The notes under the pieces: generated by a model
The model's database searches: none
What the model saw: the letters and a program-made list of their open reading frames with translations, nothing else
What the model was told of the DNA's origin: nothing
In this document: piece by piece, positions 32,794 through 43,824 of the stretch
How positions within the stretch are numbered: the stretch's first letter is position 1
How the letters are laid out: the number at the start of each line of letters is the position of its first letter
Translations under genes and position numbers: made by a program
Origin: Fidelibacterota bacterium
GTDB lineage: Bacteria; Fidelibacterota; Marinisomatia; Marinisomatales; UBA1611
Assembly (NCBI GenBank): GCA_018658715.1
Contig: JABHUQ010000075.1
Span: 1-64,000, forward strand
Reading direction: 5' to 3'
DNA: 64,000 bases

Positions 32794-34695
32794 TTATTCA
32801 GGCTTATTGTCTGCCTGCTTTTGCAACTGTTTTTTGACCGTATTTGAAATATGAGATTGAGTTAGTCCTACAAGATTTAGTAATTCTTTCCTGGAACCAT
32901 GCTCAACAAATTTATCAGGTAGGCCTAGGCGTTTTAATGTACCCTTAAACCCATTTTCTAATAGCCATGAAGAAACTCCATCTCCAAATCCGCCTACAAT
33001 ATTTCCTTCTTCAATCGTAATAACAGTACTGAAATTATTAACAAGCGTTTCTAAATATTGTGTATCCATAGGTTTAATAAAACGGCAATTCACAACTTCG
33101 CATTTAATATTATTAACCGCTAATTCATTTGCAACATCTAATGCAGTATACACTATGGGGCCTACAGCTAATATGGCCACGTCTGAACCATTATTTAGAA
33201 CTTCCCATGATCCCAATGGTAATAATTCTGCTTGTCCTTTTTCATCGAATTCAACAGAACTTGCTTTTGGATAACGAATTGAAAATGGTTTATTTGATTG
33301 ATTCAATGCTGTATATAACAAATGCCGGAATTCATTTCCATTCTTTGGGGCGGTAACTACCATATTCTGTATACAACGCATATAAGCAATGTCCAAAGTA
33401 CCATGATGAGTTGGTCCATCTTCTCCTGCCAAACCTGAGCGATCTAAACAATAGATTAATGGTAGATTTTGAATAGCAATATCATGGACAATATGATCAA
33501 AAGCTCGTTGTAAAAATGTGGAATAAATGGCTAGGATAGGACGTGTTTTTTCGGTGGCAAGTCCACCAGCAAATGTAACTGCATGTCCTTCAGCAATTCC
33601 AACATCATAATAACGTTCCGGGAATTCCTTCGCATAGGGGGCAAGTCCAGTCCCTTCTCTCATCGCGGCAGTGACACATACTGTTTCATTTTGGTTTCGG
33701 GCAATTTCAATGGCGAGTGCTCCAAACACAGATTGAAATGAAGGTGCTTCAACTTCATTTTTTTCTACTACGGGTTTGTTTTTCCCATTTGGCTTAACAC
33801 CATGATAATTAATTGGATCATTTTCTGCCTGATTCATCCCTTTGCCTTTTTTTGTTAATACATGCAACAAAATTGGCGTTTTAATGTCTTTAATATTATT
33901 AAGCGTATGGACCACTTCATCTAGGTCATGTCCATTGATCGGTCCCATATAACGGAACCCAAGTTCATCGAAAAGAATACCTGGCACTAATAAACTTTTA
34001 ATACTTTCTTCAATTTTTTTAATGACAGATCTAGATGTTGATTTCCCGTAGGGTAATTTCCCAGTGATATTCCAAATTTCATCACGAATACGATTATAAA
34101 CCGGATTAGTGACTATACGAGTTAAATAATGATGCATAGCACCTACATTTGGCGAAATTGACATTTCATTATCATTCAAAATTACTAAAAGTTGTTTTCG
34201 GAGGTGCCCCGCATTATTAATTCCTTCAAATGCTAATCCTCCCGACATAGATCCATCACCAATAATTGAAGCGATTCTAAAATCATCACCATTATGATCT
34301 CTGCCAGCAGCAATGCCGAGACCTGCAGAAATAGATGTTGATGCATGCCCAGCTCCAAATACATCATATTCACTTTCAGTGCGTTTTAAAAAACCGCTTA
34401 TTCCCTTAAATTGACGAATAGTCGAGAATCGATCATATCTTCCTGTTAGAAGTTTATGAGCATATGCTTGATGCCCAACATCCCAAATAATTTTATCTTT
34501 TGGTGCTTCATAAATATAATGAAGAGCTACAGTGAGCTCAATTACACCAAGAGTCGGCGCAAGATGACCGCCTGTTTCAGTAATTGTTTCAATAATGTGA
34601 CTTCTTAATTCATCACATACTTCACGAAGCTCATCTATACTAAAATCTTTAATATCTGCTGGAGATTGAATATTTGGTAAATGCTTAACTGACAT
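32794..34695 (-). CDS. dxs: 1-deoxy-D-xylulose-5-phosphate synthase
   Basis: GHLAPTLGVIELTVALHY, GDGSMSGG, DRSGLAGEDGPTHHG; start adjusted to MSVKHLPN. Confidence 0.96.
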   Translation of the reverse strand: MSVKHLPNIQSPADIKDFSIDELREVCDELRSHIIETITETGGHLAPTLGVIELTVALHYIYEAPKDKIIWDVGHQAYAHKLLTGRYDRFSTIRQFKGISGFLKRTESEYDVFGAGHASTSISAGLGIAAGRDHNGDDFRIASIIGDGSMSGGLAFEGINNAGHLRKQLLVILNDNEMSISPNVGAMHHYLTRIVTNPVYNRIRDEIWNITGKLPYGKSTSRSVIKKIEESIKSLLVPGILFDELGFRYMGPINGHDLDEVVHTLNNIKDIKTPILLHVLTKKGKGMNQAENDPINYHGVKPNGKNKPVVEKNEVEAPSFQSVFGALAIEIARNQNETVCVTAAMREGTGLAPYAKEFPERYYDVGIAEGHAVTFAGGLATEKTRPILAIYSTFLQRAFDHIVHDIAIQNLPLIYCLDRSGLAGEDGPTHHGTLDIAYMRCIQNMVVTAPKNGNEFRHLLYTALNQSNKPFSIRYPKASSVEFDEKGQAELLPLGSWEVLNNGSDVAILAVGPIVYTALDVANELAVNNIKCEVVNCRFIKPMDTQYLETLVNNFSTVITIEEGNIVGGFGDGVSSWLLENGFKGTLKRLGLPDKFVEHGSRKELLNLVGLTQSHISNTVKKQLQKQADNKPE

Positions 34696-35290
34696 TTTTT
34701 TCCTGATTAGGTTTGTAATAGTTTTGGCTTTTTGGTTGAAATAATATTTGGTGGAATAAGGAAACATTATTTAATTCAGGGTGAAAATTCATTCCAATAT
34801 GATGACCATCCATAACGGCAATGGGTGATTCTTCCCAATCAGCTAATATGGTTACATTATTTCCAACGCTCTCAATTTTTGGTGCTCGAATCATTGTTGC
34901 CGGTATAGAAAAGATTGACTCTTTCCAATGCATTTGAATTGTTTTTGTTCCAGAATGTATTTGGCGACCATAGGCATTTCGATTTACCTGAACATTAAGT
35001 ATACCTAATGGTGTAATACGATCATCTTGAACTCCAGTTGCCATCATAATCAATCCTGCGCATGTACCTAATACAGGAAAAGATTTGCTGAAAGATTTAA
35101 TGGGATTTATCATTTGATATCTTTCCATCAAGATAGACAATGTGGTTGACTCGCCACCCGGAATAATACATCCTTCAACTTTTTCAAGATCATGATGTGT
35201 TTTGATTGGGATAGATTCAATACCTAATTCCGACATTATTTGGTGGTGTTTTTCAAAATCACCTTGGAGTTCTAAGACACCAATTAACAC
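34685..35290 (-). CDS. pdxT: pyridoxal 5'-phosphate synthase glutaminase subunit PdxT
   Basis: GVLELQGDFEKH, GGESTT, GTCAGLI. Confidence 0.94.
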   Translation of the reverse strand: MLIGVLELQGDFEKHHQIMSELGIESIPIKTHHDLEKVEGCIIPGGESTTLSILMERYQMINPIKSFSKSFPVLGTCAGLIMMATGVQDDRITPLGILNVQVNRNAYGRQIHSGTKTIQMHWKESIFSIPATMIRAPKIESVGNNVTILADWEESPIAVMDGHHIGMNFHPELNNVSLFHQILFQPKSQNYYKPNQEKNVS

Positions 35291-36171
35291 TACCAGCCAC
35301 GCTCCTGCAATCTTTCATCCTCTGGAATTTCTGACATATCTAGTCCCTTCATGGCACTTTTCAATCCAGTAGATGCTTCGGCTACTTTTTTCGCATCCAT
35401 AAAATGTGTGGTTGCTTCAACAACTGCTTTAGCACGTGTTTTTGGATCATCACTTTTAAAAATACCAGAACCAACAAAAACTGTTTCTGCTCCTAATTGC
35501 ATCATTAATGAAGCATCAGCTGGTGTTGCGATACCTCCAGCAGCAAAGTTTGGTACAGGTAATTTACCCAGCTCAGCAACTTCCTGAACCAAAGGAAAAG
35601 GTGCGCCCATTTCTTTAGCCACAGCCATTATTTCATCTTGATCTAATATAGTCATTTTCTTTATTTCTGCTTGGATAGTACGCATATGGCGAACAGCTTC
35701 AACAATATTTCCACTTCCAGCTTCACCTTTGGTTCGAATCATTGCGGCACCTTCACCAATTCTTCTTAGTGCTTCGCCTAAATCCCGTGCTCCACAAACG
35801 AAAGGTATTTTGAAATCATGTTTCCAAATATGGTTTTTTTCATCAGCTGGAGTCAAAACTTCACTTTCATCAATGAAATCGACTTCAAGTGTTTCCAATA
35901 TTTGCGCTTCAGAAAAATGACCGATTCGACATTTTGCCATTACGGGAATTGACACTGTTTCTTGGATTTCTTTTATCATTGCAGGGTCACTCATACGTGC
36001 AATACCGCCATCTTCTCTAATATCTGCAGGAATTCTTTCTAATGCCATTACAGCGCAGGCACCTGCTTCTTCAGCTATTTTAGCTTGGTCCGCTGATGTC
36101 ACATCCATAATTACACCACCTTTTAGCATTTCTGCCAAACCGACTTTAACGTCGAATTCACCTTTACTCAT
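35290..36171 (-). CDS. pdxS: pyridoxal 5'-phosphate synthase lyase subunit PdxS
   Basis: [34 protein letters not shown]; start adjusted to [11 protein letters not shown]. Confidence 0.97.
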   Translation of the reverse strand: MSKGEFDVKVGLAEMLKGGVIMDVTSADQAKIAEEAGACAVMALERIPADIREDGGIARMSDPAMIKEIQETVSIPVMAKCRIGHFSEAQILETLEVDFIDESEVLTPADEKNHIWKHDFKIPFVCGARDLGEALRRIGEGAAMIRTKGEAGSGNIVEAVRHMRTIQAEIKKMTILDQDEIMAVAKEMGAPFPLVQEVAELGKLPVPNFAAGGIATPADASLMMQLGAETVFVGSGIFKSDDPKTRAKAVVEATTHFMDAKKVAEASTGLKSAMKGLDMSEIPEDERLQERGW

Positions 36172-37027
36172 AAACAAGTTCCTCCTTAAGAACATTTCCT
36201 ATTTTTCTGATTTTTTCTGTTACTTCATTAATAATGGAATCTGGTGTTGATGCGCCAGCGGAAATGCCAACAACATTTACATTTTTAAACCATTCTTCAT
36301 TAATATCTTCACCACAAGTTACTTGGTGTGATCTTGGGTTTCTCTCTAATGCAAGTTGAGTTAATCGTTTTGAATTTGCACTTGTAAATGAACCTATAAC
36401 AATCATTAATTCGCATTTTAGCGCCAATGATTTAATTTGTTCATGATTCCGTCTTGTCGGATAACAAATCGTATTTACAAAGCGTAAATCAAATACTTTT
36501 ATCATGAGTTCATTAATAATATTCTGAACATTTTCTATCATCTGAGTTGATTGAGTTACGACTCCTGCACTTTTCATTTTTTTTAATTTTTTTGCTTCAT
36601 CTACAGTGGATAAAATAATTGGGTTTTTAACCTGTGATGCAATGCCAATAACTTCATCATGTCCATGGTCACCGATTATAATGGTTTGTCGGCCTTCTTC
36701 GTCCAGTTGTTTAATCTCATTATGGATTTCAGTAACTAATGGGCAAGTTGCATCAATAATGTTTAGTTTTTTATTTTTGGCTGAATCCCATACTTCAGGC
36801 GCAGTCCCATGGGCACGAAATAGAACAGGCTTATCTGATGGGACATTTTTTAGTGATTCAACTACTTTTGTACCTGACTTTTCTAAATTTTTAACTACAT
36901 TTTCATTATGTACAATATGTCCAAGCATGTATACTTCACCGTGGTCTTCCGCTTCATGATAAGCTTTTTTTACAGCTTCTCGAACTCCGAAACAATAGCC
37001 TGCATCTTTAGCTAAAATAATTTTCAT
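36164..37027 (-). CDS. ispH: 4-hydroxy-3-methylbut-2-enyl diphosphate reductase
   Basis: [31 protein letters not shown]. Confidence 0.95.
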   Translation of the reverse strand: MKIILAKDAGYCFGVREAVKKAYHEAEDHGEVYMLGHIVHNENVVKNLEKSGTKVVESLKNVPSDKPVLFRAHGTAPEVWDSAKNKKLNIIDATCPLVTEIHNEIKQLDEEGRQTIIIGDHGHDEVIGIASQVKNPIILSTVDEAKKLKKMKSAGVVTQSTQMIENVQNIINELMIKVFDLRFVNTICYPTRRNHEQIKSLALKCELMIVIGSFTSANSKRLTQLALERNPRSHQVTCGEDINEEWFKNVNVVGISAGASTPDSIINEVTEKIRKIGNVLKEELVYE

Positions 37028-38046
37028 ATTGAGGTTGATTCTGTCTGAATAGATTCAATCGAAATTTTAATTACATCTTTTATAACATTTTCAATGTTGC
37101 CTTCAACAATTGCTCCAGCAGCTAATCTATGTCCACCACCACCCAATGTATTTGCAATTCTATTAACGCTATATTTTCCTTTACCTCGAAGATTAACTCT
37201 ACACGTACCGTCTAATTGGTCAAAAATCATTAAGGCAACTTGGACATTTTTAATAGATCTAACAAAATCAGTAAATCCATCTACATCAGATTTTGTCGCT
37301 TTAGTGGTATTTAACATCTCTTGTGTGATTTGAAACCATGCGAGTACTCCATCTAATTCATAATGAATATTCGATAATACATACCCCAATAATTCAACGC
37401 GAGTTTTAGTACTATTTTCATAAATTCGTTGATAGATACTTGCAGTATCCACTCCATTTTTTAATGTTTCCATTGCTATCAAATGGCATTTTTGATCCGT
37501 ATTACTATGCCTAAAACAACCGGTGTCAGTCATAACAGCTGTATATATTCCTCTGAGCATTTGATTATTTAATGGTTTATTATAATTATGTTTCAAAAAA
37601 TCAAATACCATACATCCTGTTGCAGCTGCTTTTAAATCGACAATACTAAGAGCAAATGAATGATTCTCAGGATGTGGGTGATGATCAATATTAATTGTAT
37701 TTAATTTATTTGCAGTTATTTCATTGAACACATCTCTACAACGAACAAAGTCTCCTACGTCGAATATAATAGCTAAATCAGCATTTTTAATCCATTCAGA
37801 ATGATCTTTGGCATTATATGTTTCAAATATGCCATCGGGATCTAAAAAAGTGTACTCATGTGGCAAAGGTGATGTATTAATAATTTTAAAATCGCACTCA
37901 TTATCAATTAAATATTGGGCCATCGCTAATTCACTCCCAAGCCCATCACCGTCTGGATTTTCATGCGTAGATAATAGAATACGGTTAGCACTCAAAATAA
38001 TTTCGTCAACTTTTCCCCAATCTATATTAATCTCTTGGTGACTCAT
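37024..38046 (-). CDS. DHH/DHHA1 family phosphoesterase (NrnA-like)
   Basis: STHENPDGDGLGSELA, IDHHPHPE, C-terminal GGGGHRLAAG. Confidence 0.88.
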   Translation of the reverse strand: MSHQEINIDWGKVDEIILSANRILLSTHENPDGDGLGSELAMAQYLIDNECDFKIINTSPLPHEYTFLDPDGIFETYNAKDHSEWIKNADLAIIFDVGDFVRCRDVFNEITANKLNTINIDHHPHPENHSFALSIVDLKAAATGCMVFDFLKHNYNKPLNNQMLRGIYTAVMTDTGCFRHSNTDQKCHLIAMETLKNGVDTASIYQRIYENSTKTRVELLGYVLSNIHYELDGVLAWFQITQEMLNTTKATKSDVDGFTDFVRSIKNVQVALMIFDQLDGTCRVNLRGKGKYSVNRIANTLGGGGHRLAAGAIVEGNIENVIKDVIKISIESIQTESTSI

Positions 38047-38591
38047 TATTTTTTATGCTTCCACACGTCTTCAGGTATTTTATTTTCTACTGAATGACAA
38101 CGAGCTAATACAAAAAAATAATCGGATAGCCTGTTCATGTAAACACATAAACTATCTCGAACTACTTCATTTTCTTTTAATGAAAAAATAGATATTTCAG
38201 TCTGCCGTGTAGCTGTTCTTGCTAAATGTAGCCTTGAATTAAATTCATCTCCGCCCGGAAGTATAAAATCAGCAAGGGGTGGAAGTTGATTATTTAATTT
38301 TTCTATTGATAATTCAATTTCTTTAACATTTTCATCAGAGAATACCGGTTGTGCTTTCTCACCTAAAGCTAATTCGCCACCAATATTAAAAAGGTTATTT
38401 TGAATGCCTTTTAGCGATTCCGATATATTCTTATTTGGGGATTTAACAATAGCATGACCCACTCGAGCATTAACTTCATCTAATAGTCCAACCGTCTTTA
38501 TTCGTATACTATTCTTCGAGACCATTGTTCCATCACCTAAGGACGTTTCCCCTTTATCTCCAATTTTTGTTGTTATTTTTGTTATTCGCAT
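38046..38591 (-). CDS. PduO-type ATP:cob(I)alamin adenosyltransferase
   Basis: TKIGDKGETSLGDG, LHLARTATRQTE. Confidence 0.92.
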   Translation of the reverse strand: MRITKITTKIGDKGETSLGDGTMVSKNSIRIKTVGLLDEVNARVGHAIVKSPNKNISESLKGIQNNLFNIGGELALGEKAQPVFSDENVKEIELSIEKLNNQLPPLADFILPGGDEFNSRLHLARTATRQTEISIFSLKENEVVRDSLCVYMNRLSDYFFVLARCHSVENKIPEDVWKHKK

Positions 38592-40016
38592 TTAAAAAAA
38601 GATAATGGATGTTAATAAATATAGTGGAAATAGTATCGGAAGTGCGTATTTGAAAAAATATCCAAAGAAACTAGGCATTGGAATATCGGATGCTTCAGAA
38701 ATGGATTTAACCATAAAATTAGGAGCATTTCCAATATAGGTATTTGCTCCCATAAAAACTGCACCAGCAGAAATAGCTAATAACGTATTGGGCATCTGAT
38801 TCATTAAGACATTTGCATCTCCCCCAGCCGTATTAAAAAAGACAAGATATGTTGGAGCATTATCCAAGAAACTAGACAATATACCGGTGAGCCAAAAATA
38901 CATCCGATTAATAGGTTCTCCATTTTGTGTCACTGATTCAATAACCACTTTTAATGCACCCTTAGATCCTGCTTTTAAAATTTCAATGGCTGGAATAATC
39001 GTAATAAATATACCCGCAAATAATTTTGCAACTTCAACAATTGGAAACCAGGTAAATTCATTTTCTTCTCTAATAGATTTTGACGTTTTTGTCCAACTCA
39101 CCCATGTTAAAAAGAGTAATAATATATCTCTAGAAATATTTTGTAATTCTACATCCACATAATAAATGGTAAAATGTACATCCGGTTTCCAAAAACCACT
39201 TAGAAGTACAGATCCGATGACTCCAAGAATTAATAATAAATTGAATGATCCTTTTAATGCAATTTTATGACTTATTTCATCTATAGCTGAAATTGATTCT
39301 CTTTTATAGTAATAAGTATCGACAATAAAGAAAATAGTAATTAGCACAACAACCATAAATATCATTGGTAAAATCATTTGAGTGGTCGTCCAAAAGAAAT
39401 CCACACCTTTCAAAAATCCAAGGAATAACGGCGGATCACCCAGGGGTGTTAATGAACCACCAATATTTGCGACAAGGAATATAAAGAATACAATAATATG
39501 AACTTTATTTTTTCGGTTCTTGTTAGCTCTAATTAATGGGCGAATCAATAACATGGCTGCACCAGTTGTTCCCATCCAACTTGCTAAAATAGTACCAATT
39601 AGTATAATACCAGTATTAACAACAGGAGTTCCAACAAGTGATCCAGTCAATTGAACTCCACCTGAGATTGTGAATAAAGCTAAAAGAAGTATAATAAATG
39701 GAATGTACTCTGATAGACCAGTATGTATAAGCGAATACAAAGTTGTCGAAAACCCAATGTGCTCATTAAAAAGAAAGGGTATTAGTAAACTAACAGCCCA
39801 CATAGCTGATATTTTACCAAAATTATGATGCCAAAATGATGGTGCAATTAATGGAAATAAAGCTATTGATAATAATATACCAATAAATGGGATTACCCAT
39901 AAACCTGAAAGAAGTGTCCCATCAATGTGAGGGGCATCATGTCCCCCTGACGAAGCTAATAGCATTCCTTGAGAAAATATTGCTATAATAATTGATGTAA
40001 TTTTTATTCGTACCAT
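38592..40016 (-). CDS. nhaD: NhaD-type sodium:proton antiporter (citrate transporter-like family)
   Basis: Multi-TM; NIGGSLTPLGDPPLFLGFLKGVDFFWT and GANTYIGNAPNFMVKSISE motifs. Confidence 0.8.
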   Translation of the reverse strand: MVRIKITSIIIAIFSQGMLLASSGGHDAPHIDGTLLSGLWVIPFIGILLSIALFPLIAPSFWHHNFGKISAMWAVSLLIPFLFNEHIGFSTTLYSLIHTGLSEYIPFIILLLALFTISGGVQLTGSLVGTPVVNTGIILIGTILASWMGTTGAAMLLIRPLIRANKNRKNKVHIIVFFIFLVANIGGSLTPLGDPPLFLGFLKGVDFFWTTTQMILPMIFMVVVLITIFFIVDTYYYKRESISAIDEISHKIALKGSFNLLLILGVIGSVLLSGFWKPDVHFTIYYVDVELQNISRDILLLFLTWVSWTKTSKSIREENEFTWFPIVEVAKLFAGIFITIIPAIEILKAGSKGALKVVIESVTQNGEPINRMYFWLTGILSSFLDNAPTYLVFFNTAGGDANVLMNQMPNTLLAISAGAVFMGANTYIGNAPNFMVKSISEASDIPMPSFFGYFFKYALPILFPLYLLTSIIFF

Positions 40017-40143
40017 GTTGAATATTATCCTTTTTTATCCAAGTATTAAATTTACTCATACTCACTCAACCCAAAGAAGCTATTTGGAAATACAATTCAT
40101 TTTTTATTGAAGAACAAAAATTGGAATTGAAGTAAATTTACCT

Positions 40144-40320
40144 ATGGAATTTTTACTCGGTTTAATTGTTTTGGGGCTTGCCGTATTTGGACTATCCTTA
40201 GGTGTTATTATTAATGATAAATCTTTAACAGGATCTTGTGGTGGAAATTCTGATGGTTCTTGTTCGACCTGCCAAGGGAATGCAAGTAAATGTGAAAATA
40301 CTCAGACTAAAAATAATTAA
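40144..40320 (+). CDS. nqrM: NqrM-like small Cys-rich membrane protein (58 aa; absent from ORF track)
   Basis: Own translation: MEFLLGLIVLGLAVFGLSLGVIINDKSLTGSCGGNSDGSCSTCQGNASKCENTQTKNN; N-terminal TM + GSCGG and four Cys; directly beside apbE/nqr genes. Confidence 0.68.
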   Translation: MEFLLGLIVLGLAVFGLSLGVIINDKSLTGSCGGNSDGSCSTCQGNASKCENTQTKNN

Positions 40321-40331
40321 TATACAATAGG

Positions 40332-41351
40332 TTAATTCTCTAAGAAACCATTTGTTGTATGTGTTTCAAATAATCCATTCTCTTTTCTAATCACCCACAT
40401 AGCATCAATTTCATGAAGCGAATTCACCCAATGAATTCCATCATTTAAGTCCATAATCATTAATGCTGTTGCAATAGCGTCTGCATCCATACAACTTGAT
40501 GCCATTACTGAAACTGATGCAATTTGATTATCGATCGGATAGCCTGTTTTCGGATTAATTGTATGAGAATAATATTTCCCATCTAACTCAACATAATTCT
40601 TATAATCGCCAGAAGTGGCTATTGCTTTATTTTTAAGAGTAACCTTTTCTATAATTTGGCCATGATTAAGTCGATCTGGCAACTGAATACCTATCGTCCA
40701 TACTTTACCGCCAGAATTCACACCGCTACATTTGATTTCACCACCAATTTCGATATAATAATTTTGTATATTGTTATTAGATAATAATTCTCCAATAATA
40801 TCAACTGCATATCCTTTTGCAACTGCACCTAAATCTATCTGTATTTGACTGTTAGTTTTTGATAACATTTTATTCTCTAAGAATAGTTTGTCACCGCCTA
40901 CAAATTGAAGAATTGATTTAATTTTACTTTCTAGTGGTATAGACTGTATTACTTTCTTATTCCCAAATCCCCACTCATTAACTAATGGCATAACAGTAAT
41001 ATCAAATGAACCATTTGATTCATGATACCAATAAATGCTTCTCTCCAAAACTTGGCTAAACATGTTTGGTATTGGTATAGCCGATATATCTTTCCCATGA
41101 TTAAAATTGGAAATGTCACTATCAGAAATATAAATGGACATTTGTTGATTAATTTCTTGTAGTAGAGAATCTATTTTAGAGTGCAACTTGACTAATTTAT
41201 TATTTTCAATTGTTTCACCTAAAATAATTTCATACGTCGTGCCCATAGTAAGCCCATTTACATGGGTTTTATTAGATGAATCACATGAAACGAATAGAAA
41301 CAAAAAGCCCAACAATAGTTGGGCTTTTAAGTATGTAATAGTAGGTGACAT
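40332..41351 (-). CDS. apbE: FAD:protein FMN transferase ApbE (lipoprotein)
   Basis: Lipoprotein signal LLLGFLFLFVSC; DLGAVAKGYAVD; follows nqrF; start adjusted to MSPTITYLK. Confidence 0.92.
   Translation of the reverse strand: MSPTITYLKAQLLLGFLFLFVSCDSSNKTHVNGLTMGTTYEIILGETIENNKLVKLHSKIDSLLQEINQQMSIYISDSDISNFNHGKDISAIPIPNMFSQVLERSIYWYHESNGSFDITVMPLVNEWGFGNKKVIQSIPLESKIKSILQFVGGDKLFLENKMLSKTNSQIQIDLGAVAKGYAVDIIGELLSNNNIQNYYIEIGGEIKCSGVNSGGKVWTIGIQLPDRLNHGQIIEKVTLKNKAIATSGDYKNYVELDGKYYSHTINPKTGYPIDNQIASVSVMASSCMDADAIATALMIMDLNDGIHWVNSLHEIDAMWVIRKENGLFETHTTNGFLEN
41303..41328 (-). terminator. intrinsic-terminator-shaped hairpin embedded in the apbE signal-peptide codons
   Basis: minus strand AAAAGCCCAAC-TATT-GTTGGGCTTTT followed by TG; 11-bp perfect arms, 4-nt loop, U-tract. 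Confidence 0.7.
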
Positions 41352-41352
41352 T

Positions 41353-42582
41353 TTATCCGAATTTGTCGTAAGCAATCATTTCTTTTTCTACGCCTAAATC
41401 ATATAACATTTTGTCACAAGCATCAATCATCATGGGTGGACCACACATATAATATTCAATTTCTGTTGGATCCTCATGGTCTTTTAAGAAATTATCATGT
41501 AACACTTGATGGATAAAACCTGTGGGTCCTATCCAATTATCTTCTTCCATAGGTTCGGACAAAGCTACATTATAACTAAAATTCGGATTATCTTCGGCAA
41601 GCTTTTTAAATTCATCATCATAAAACATCTCTCTTAATGATCTGGCGCCGTAATAAAAGGAAACATTTCTTTTTGTTTTTTTCGTATGAAATAAATCAAA
41701 AATGTGGCTTCTCATAGGAGCCATACCAGCACCTCCTCCTATAAAAACCATTTCATTTTCAGTCTTTTTAGCGAAAAATTCACCAAATGGACCACTAATA
41801 GTAACCTTATCACCTGGTTTTAAGTTAAATATATAAGATGACCCTAACCCTGGTGGCACATCATTCCAAAGCGGTGGAGGCGGTGTTGCAATTCTAACAT
41901 TCAGCATAACAATATTACCCTCAGCAGGGTGGTTAGCCATAGAATACCCTCTTACAAATTTTTCATCATTTTTTACGGATAAATCCCATATTTTGTATTT
42001 ATCCCAATCTTCGTGATATTCTTTTTCTATATTAAAATCTTTAAATGGAATGCTTTCAAATTCTGGTATATCAATTTGAATATAACCGCCAGCTCTAAAA
42101 TCTAAATTTTCTCCAGGAGGCAACTCCAGTACAAGTTCTTTAATAAATGTTGCCATATTCCCATTTGAGCGAACAGTACATTCCCATTTCTTAATATTGA
42201 ATATTTCATCAGGAATTTGAATTTTCATATCTTCCTTTACCTTAACTTGACAAGCTAGGCGCCAATGATCTCTAGCAGATTGTCGGTCAATATGATTTGT
42301 TTCTGTTGGTAATATGTCACCGCCACCTTCAAATACCTGGCATTTACACATGGCACATGTTCCTCCACCTCCACAAGCTGATGGTAAGAATATTTTTCCA
42401 CCCGATAATGCATTTAGTAAAGTAGAACCTGGGCGTGTTACTACATTTTTATCAGAATCTTGATTGATTTCGATCGAAACATTACCCTGTGGTAACAGTT
42501 TGGACTCCGCAAAATTAAGAATCACCACTAGTATGATGATTAAACTCGTAAAAACAATAACACCTATAAGTGCTGTAATCAT
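41353..42582 (-). CDS. nqrF: Na+-translocating NADH:quinone reductase subunit F
   Basis: 2Fe-2S motif [22 protein letters not shown] domains [20 protein letters not shown]. Confidence 0.96.
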   Translation of the reverse strand: MITALIGVIVFTSLIIILVVILNFAESKLLPQGNVSIEINQDSDKNVVTRPGSTLLNALSGGKIFLPSACGGGGTCAMCKCQVFEGGGDILPTETNHIDRQSARDHWRLACQVKVKEDMKIQIPDEIFNIKKWECTVRSNGNMATFIKELVLELPPGENLDFRAGGYIQIDIPEFESIPFKDFNIEKEYHEDWDKYKIWDLSVKNDEKFVRGYSMANHPAEGNIVMLNVRIATPPPPLWNDVPPGLGSSYIFNLKPGDKVTISGPFGEFFAKKTENEMVFIGGGAGMAPMRSHIFDLFHTKKTKRNVSFYYGARSLREMFYDDEFKKLAEDNPNFSYNVALSEPMEEDNWIGPTGFIHQVLHDNFLKDHEDPTEIEYYMCGPPMMIDACDKMLYDLGVEKEMIAYDKFG

Positions 42583-43193
42583 TATAAATTAATTCCTGAA
42601 AATGACATAAATGCCAATGATAGTAACCCTGTTAACAACATGGTTATGCCTAACCCTCTTAACCCGTTTGGAACATTGGAATATCGTAATTTCCATCTAA
42701 TAGCAGCCATAGAAGCAATTGCTAAAAACCACCCAAGACCACTTCCAAACCCAAAAACAATTGATTCTGTTAAATTATAATTTCGTTCCACCAGCAATAA
42801 GCTTCCACCTAAGATTGCACAATTAACAGCAATTAACGGTAAAAATATACCTAACGAATGATAAAGACTTGGCGTAAAACGATCCATAATCATTTCAACT
42901 AATTGCACCATAGCTGCAATAACAGCAATGAATGCAATAAAGTTCAAATAACTTAAATCTACATCTGGAAATCCTGCCCATGCCAATGCACCTGCTTGTA
43001 AAAAATAGTGGTGAATTGCCCAGTTAACTGGTGCCGTGATGGTGAGAACAAAAACAACAGCAAATCCTAATCCAATGGAGGTTTCTACTTTTTTACTTAT
43101 CGCTAGGAATGAGCACATTCCTAGGAAATATGCTAATAATATATTTTCAACAAATATTGCTTTAGCCACTAGAGAGAGATAATGTTCAATCAT
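42582..43193 (-). CDS. nqrE: Na+-NQR subunit E
   Basis: [19 protein letters not shown]; position in nqrABCDEF. Confidence 0.95.
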   Translation of the reverse strand: MIEHYLSLVAKAIFVENILLAYFLGMCSFLAISKKVETSIGLGFAVVFVLTITAPVNWAIHHYFLQAGALAWAGFPDVDLSYLNFIAFIAVIAAMVQLVEMIMDRFTPSLYHSLGIFLPLIAVNCAILGGSLLLVERNYNLTESIVFGFGSGLGWFLAIASMAAIRWKLRYSNVPNGLRGLGITMLLTGLLSLAFMSFSGINL

Positions 43194-43194
43194 A

Positions 43195-43824
43195 CTAATT
43201 CTCCTCTTCTATCCCGGAAACAATTCTTTGAATCCAAACGATTAATCCTAAAATGATAAAAGCTCCAGGTGCTAAATTCATTAATCCCATATTAGTGTAG
43301 CCCATATCATAAAATAATTGAGGGATAAGCTGAATCCCATATACAGAGCCACTTCCAAATAATTCTCTAAAAAAGGAGACGAGTATAAGGATTAGGCCAT
43401 AGCCAAGCCCATTACCAAGGCCATCAAGAAATGATTTCCCCGGTGGGTTTTGCATTGCGAATGCTTCTGCACGCCCCATTACAATACAATTCGTTATAAT
43501 AAGTCCAACAAAAACAGACAACTGTTTGCTAATATCATATAAATATGCTTTTAATATTTGGTCTGTCAAAATAACCAAGGACGCAATGACAGTTAATTGT
43601 ACAATAATTCTAACTTTTCCAGGAATCCATTTTCTTAACATTGCAATAATAACATTACTTAAACTTAAGACAGCAACTACGGCTAAGCTCATCACAACTG
43701 CTGTATCCATTTTTACAGTAACAGCTAAAGCAGAACAAATACCTAATACTTGTGTCGCAATTGGGTTATTATTAACCAGTGGATCTTGGAGAACTTGCTT
43801 GGATTTTTTACTTAATAGACTCAT
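43195..43824 (-). CDS. nqrD: Na+-NQR subunit D
   Basis: [34 protein letters not shown]. Confidence 0.95.
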   Translation of the reverse strand: MSLLSKKSKQVLQDPLVNNNPIATQVLGICSALAVTVKMDTAVVMSLAVVAVLSLSNVIIAMLRKWIPGKVRIIVQLTVIASLVILTDQILKAYLYDISKQLSVFVGLIITNCIVMGRAEAFAMQNPPGKSFLDGLGNGLGYGLILILVSFFRELFGSGSVYGIQLIPQLFYDMGYTNMGLMNLAPGAFIILGLIVWIQRIVSGIEEEN

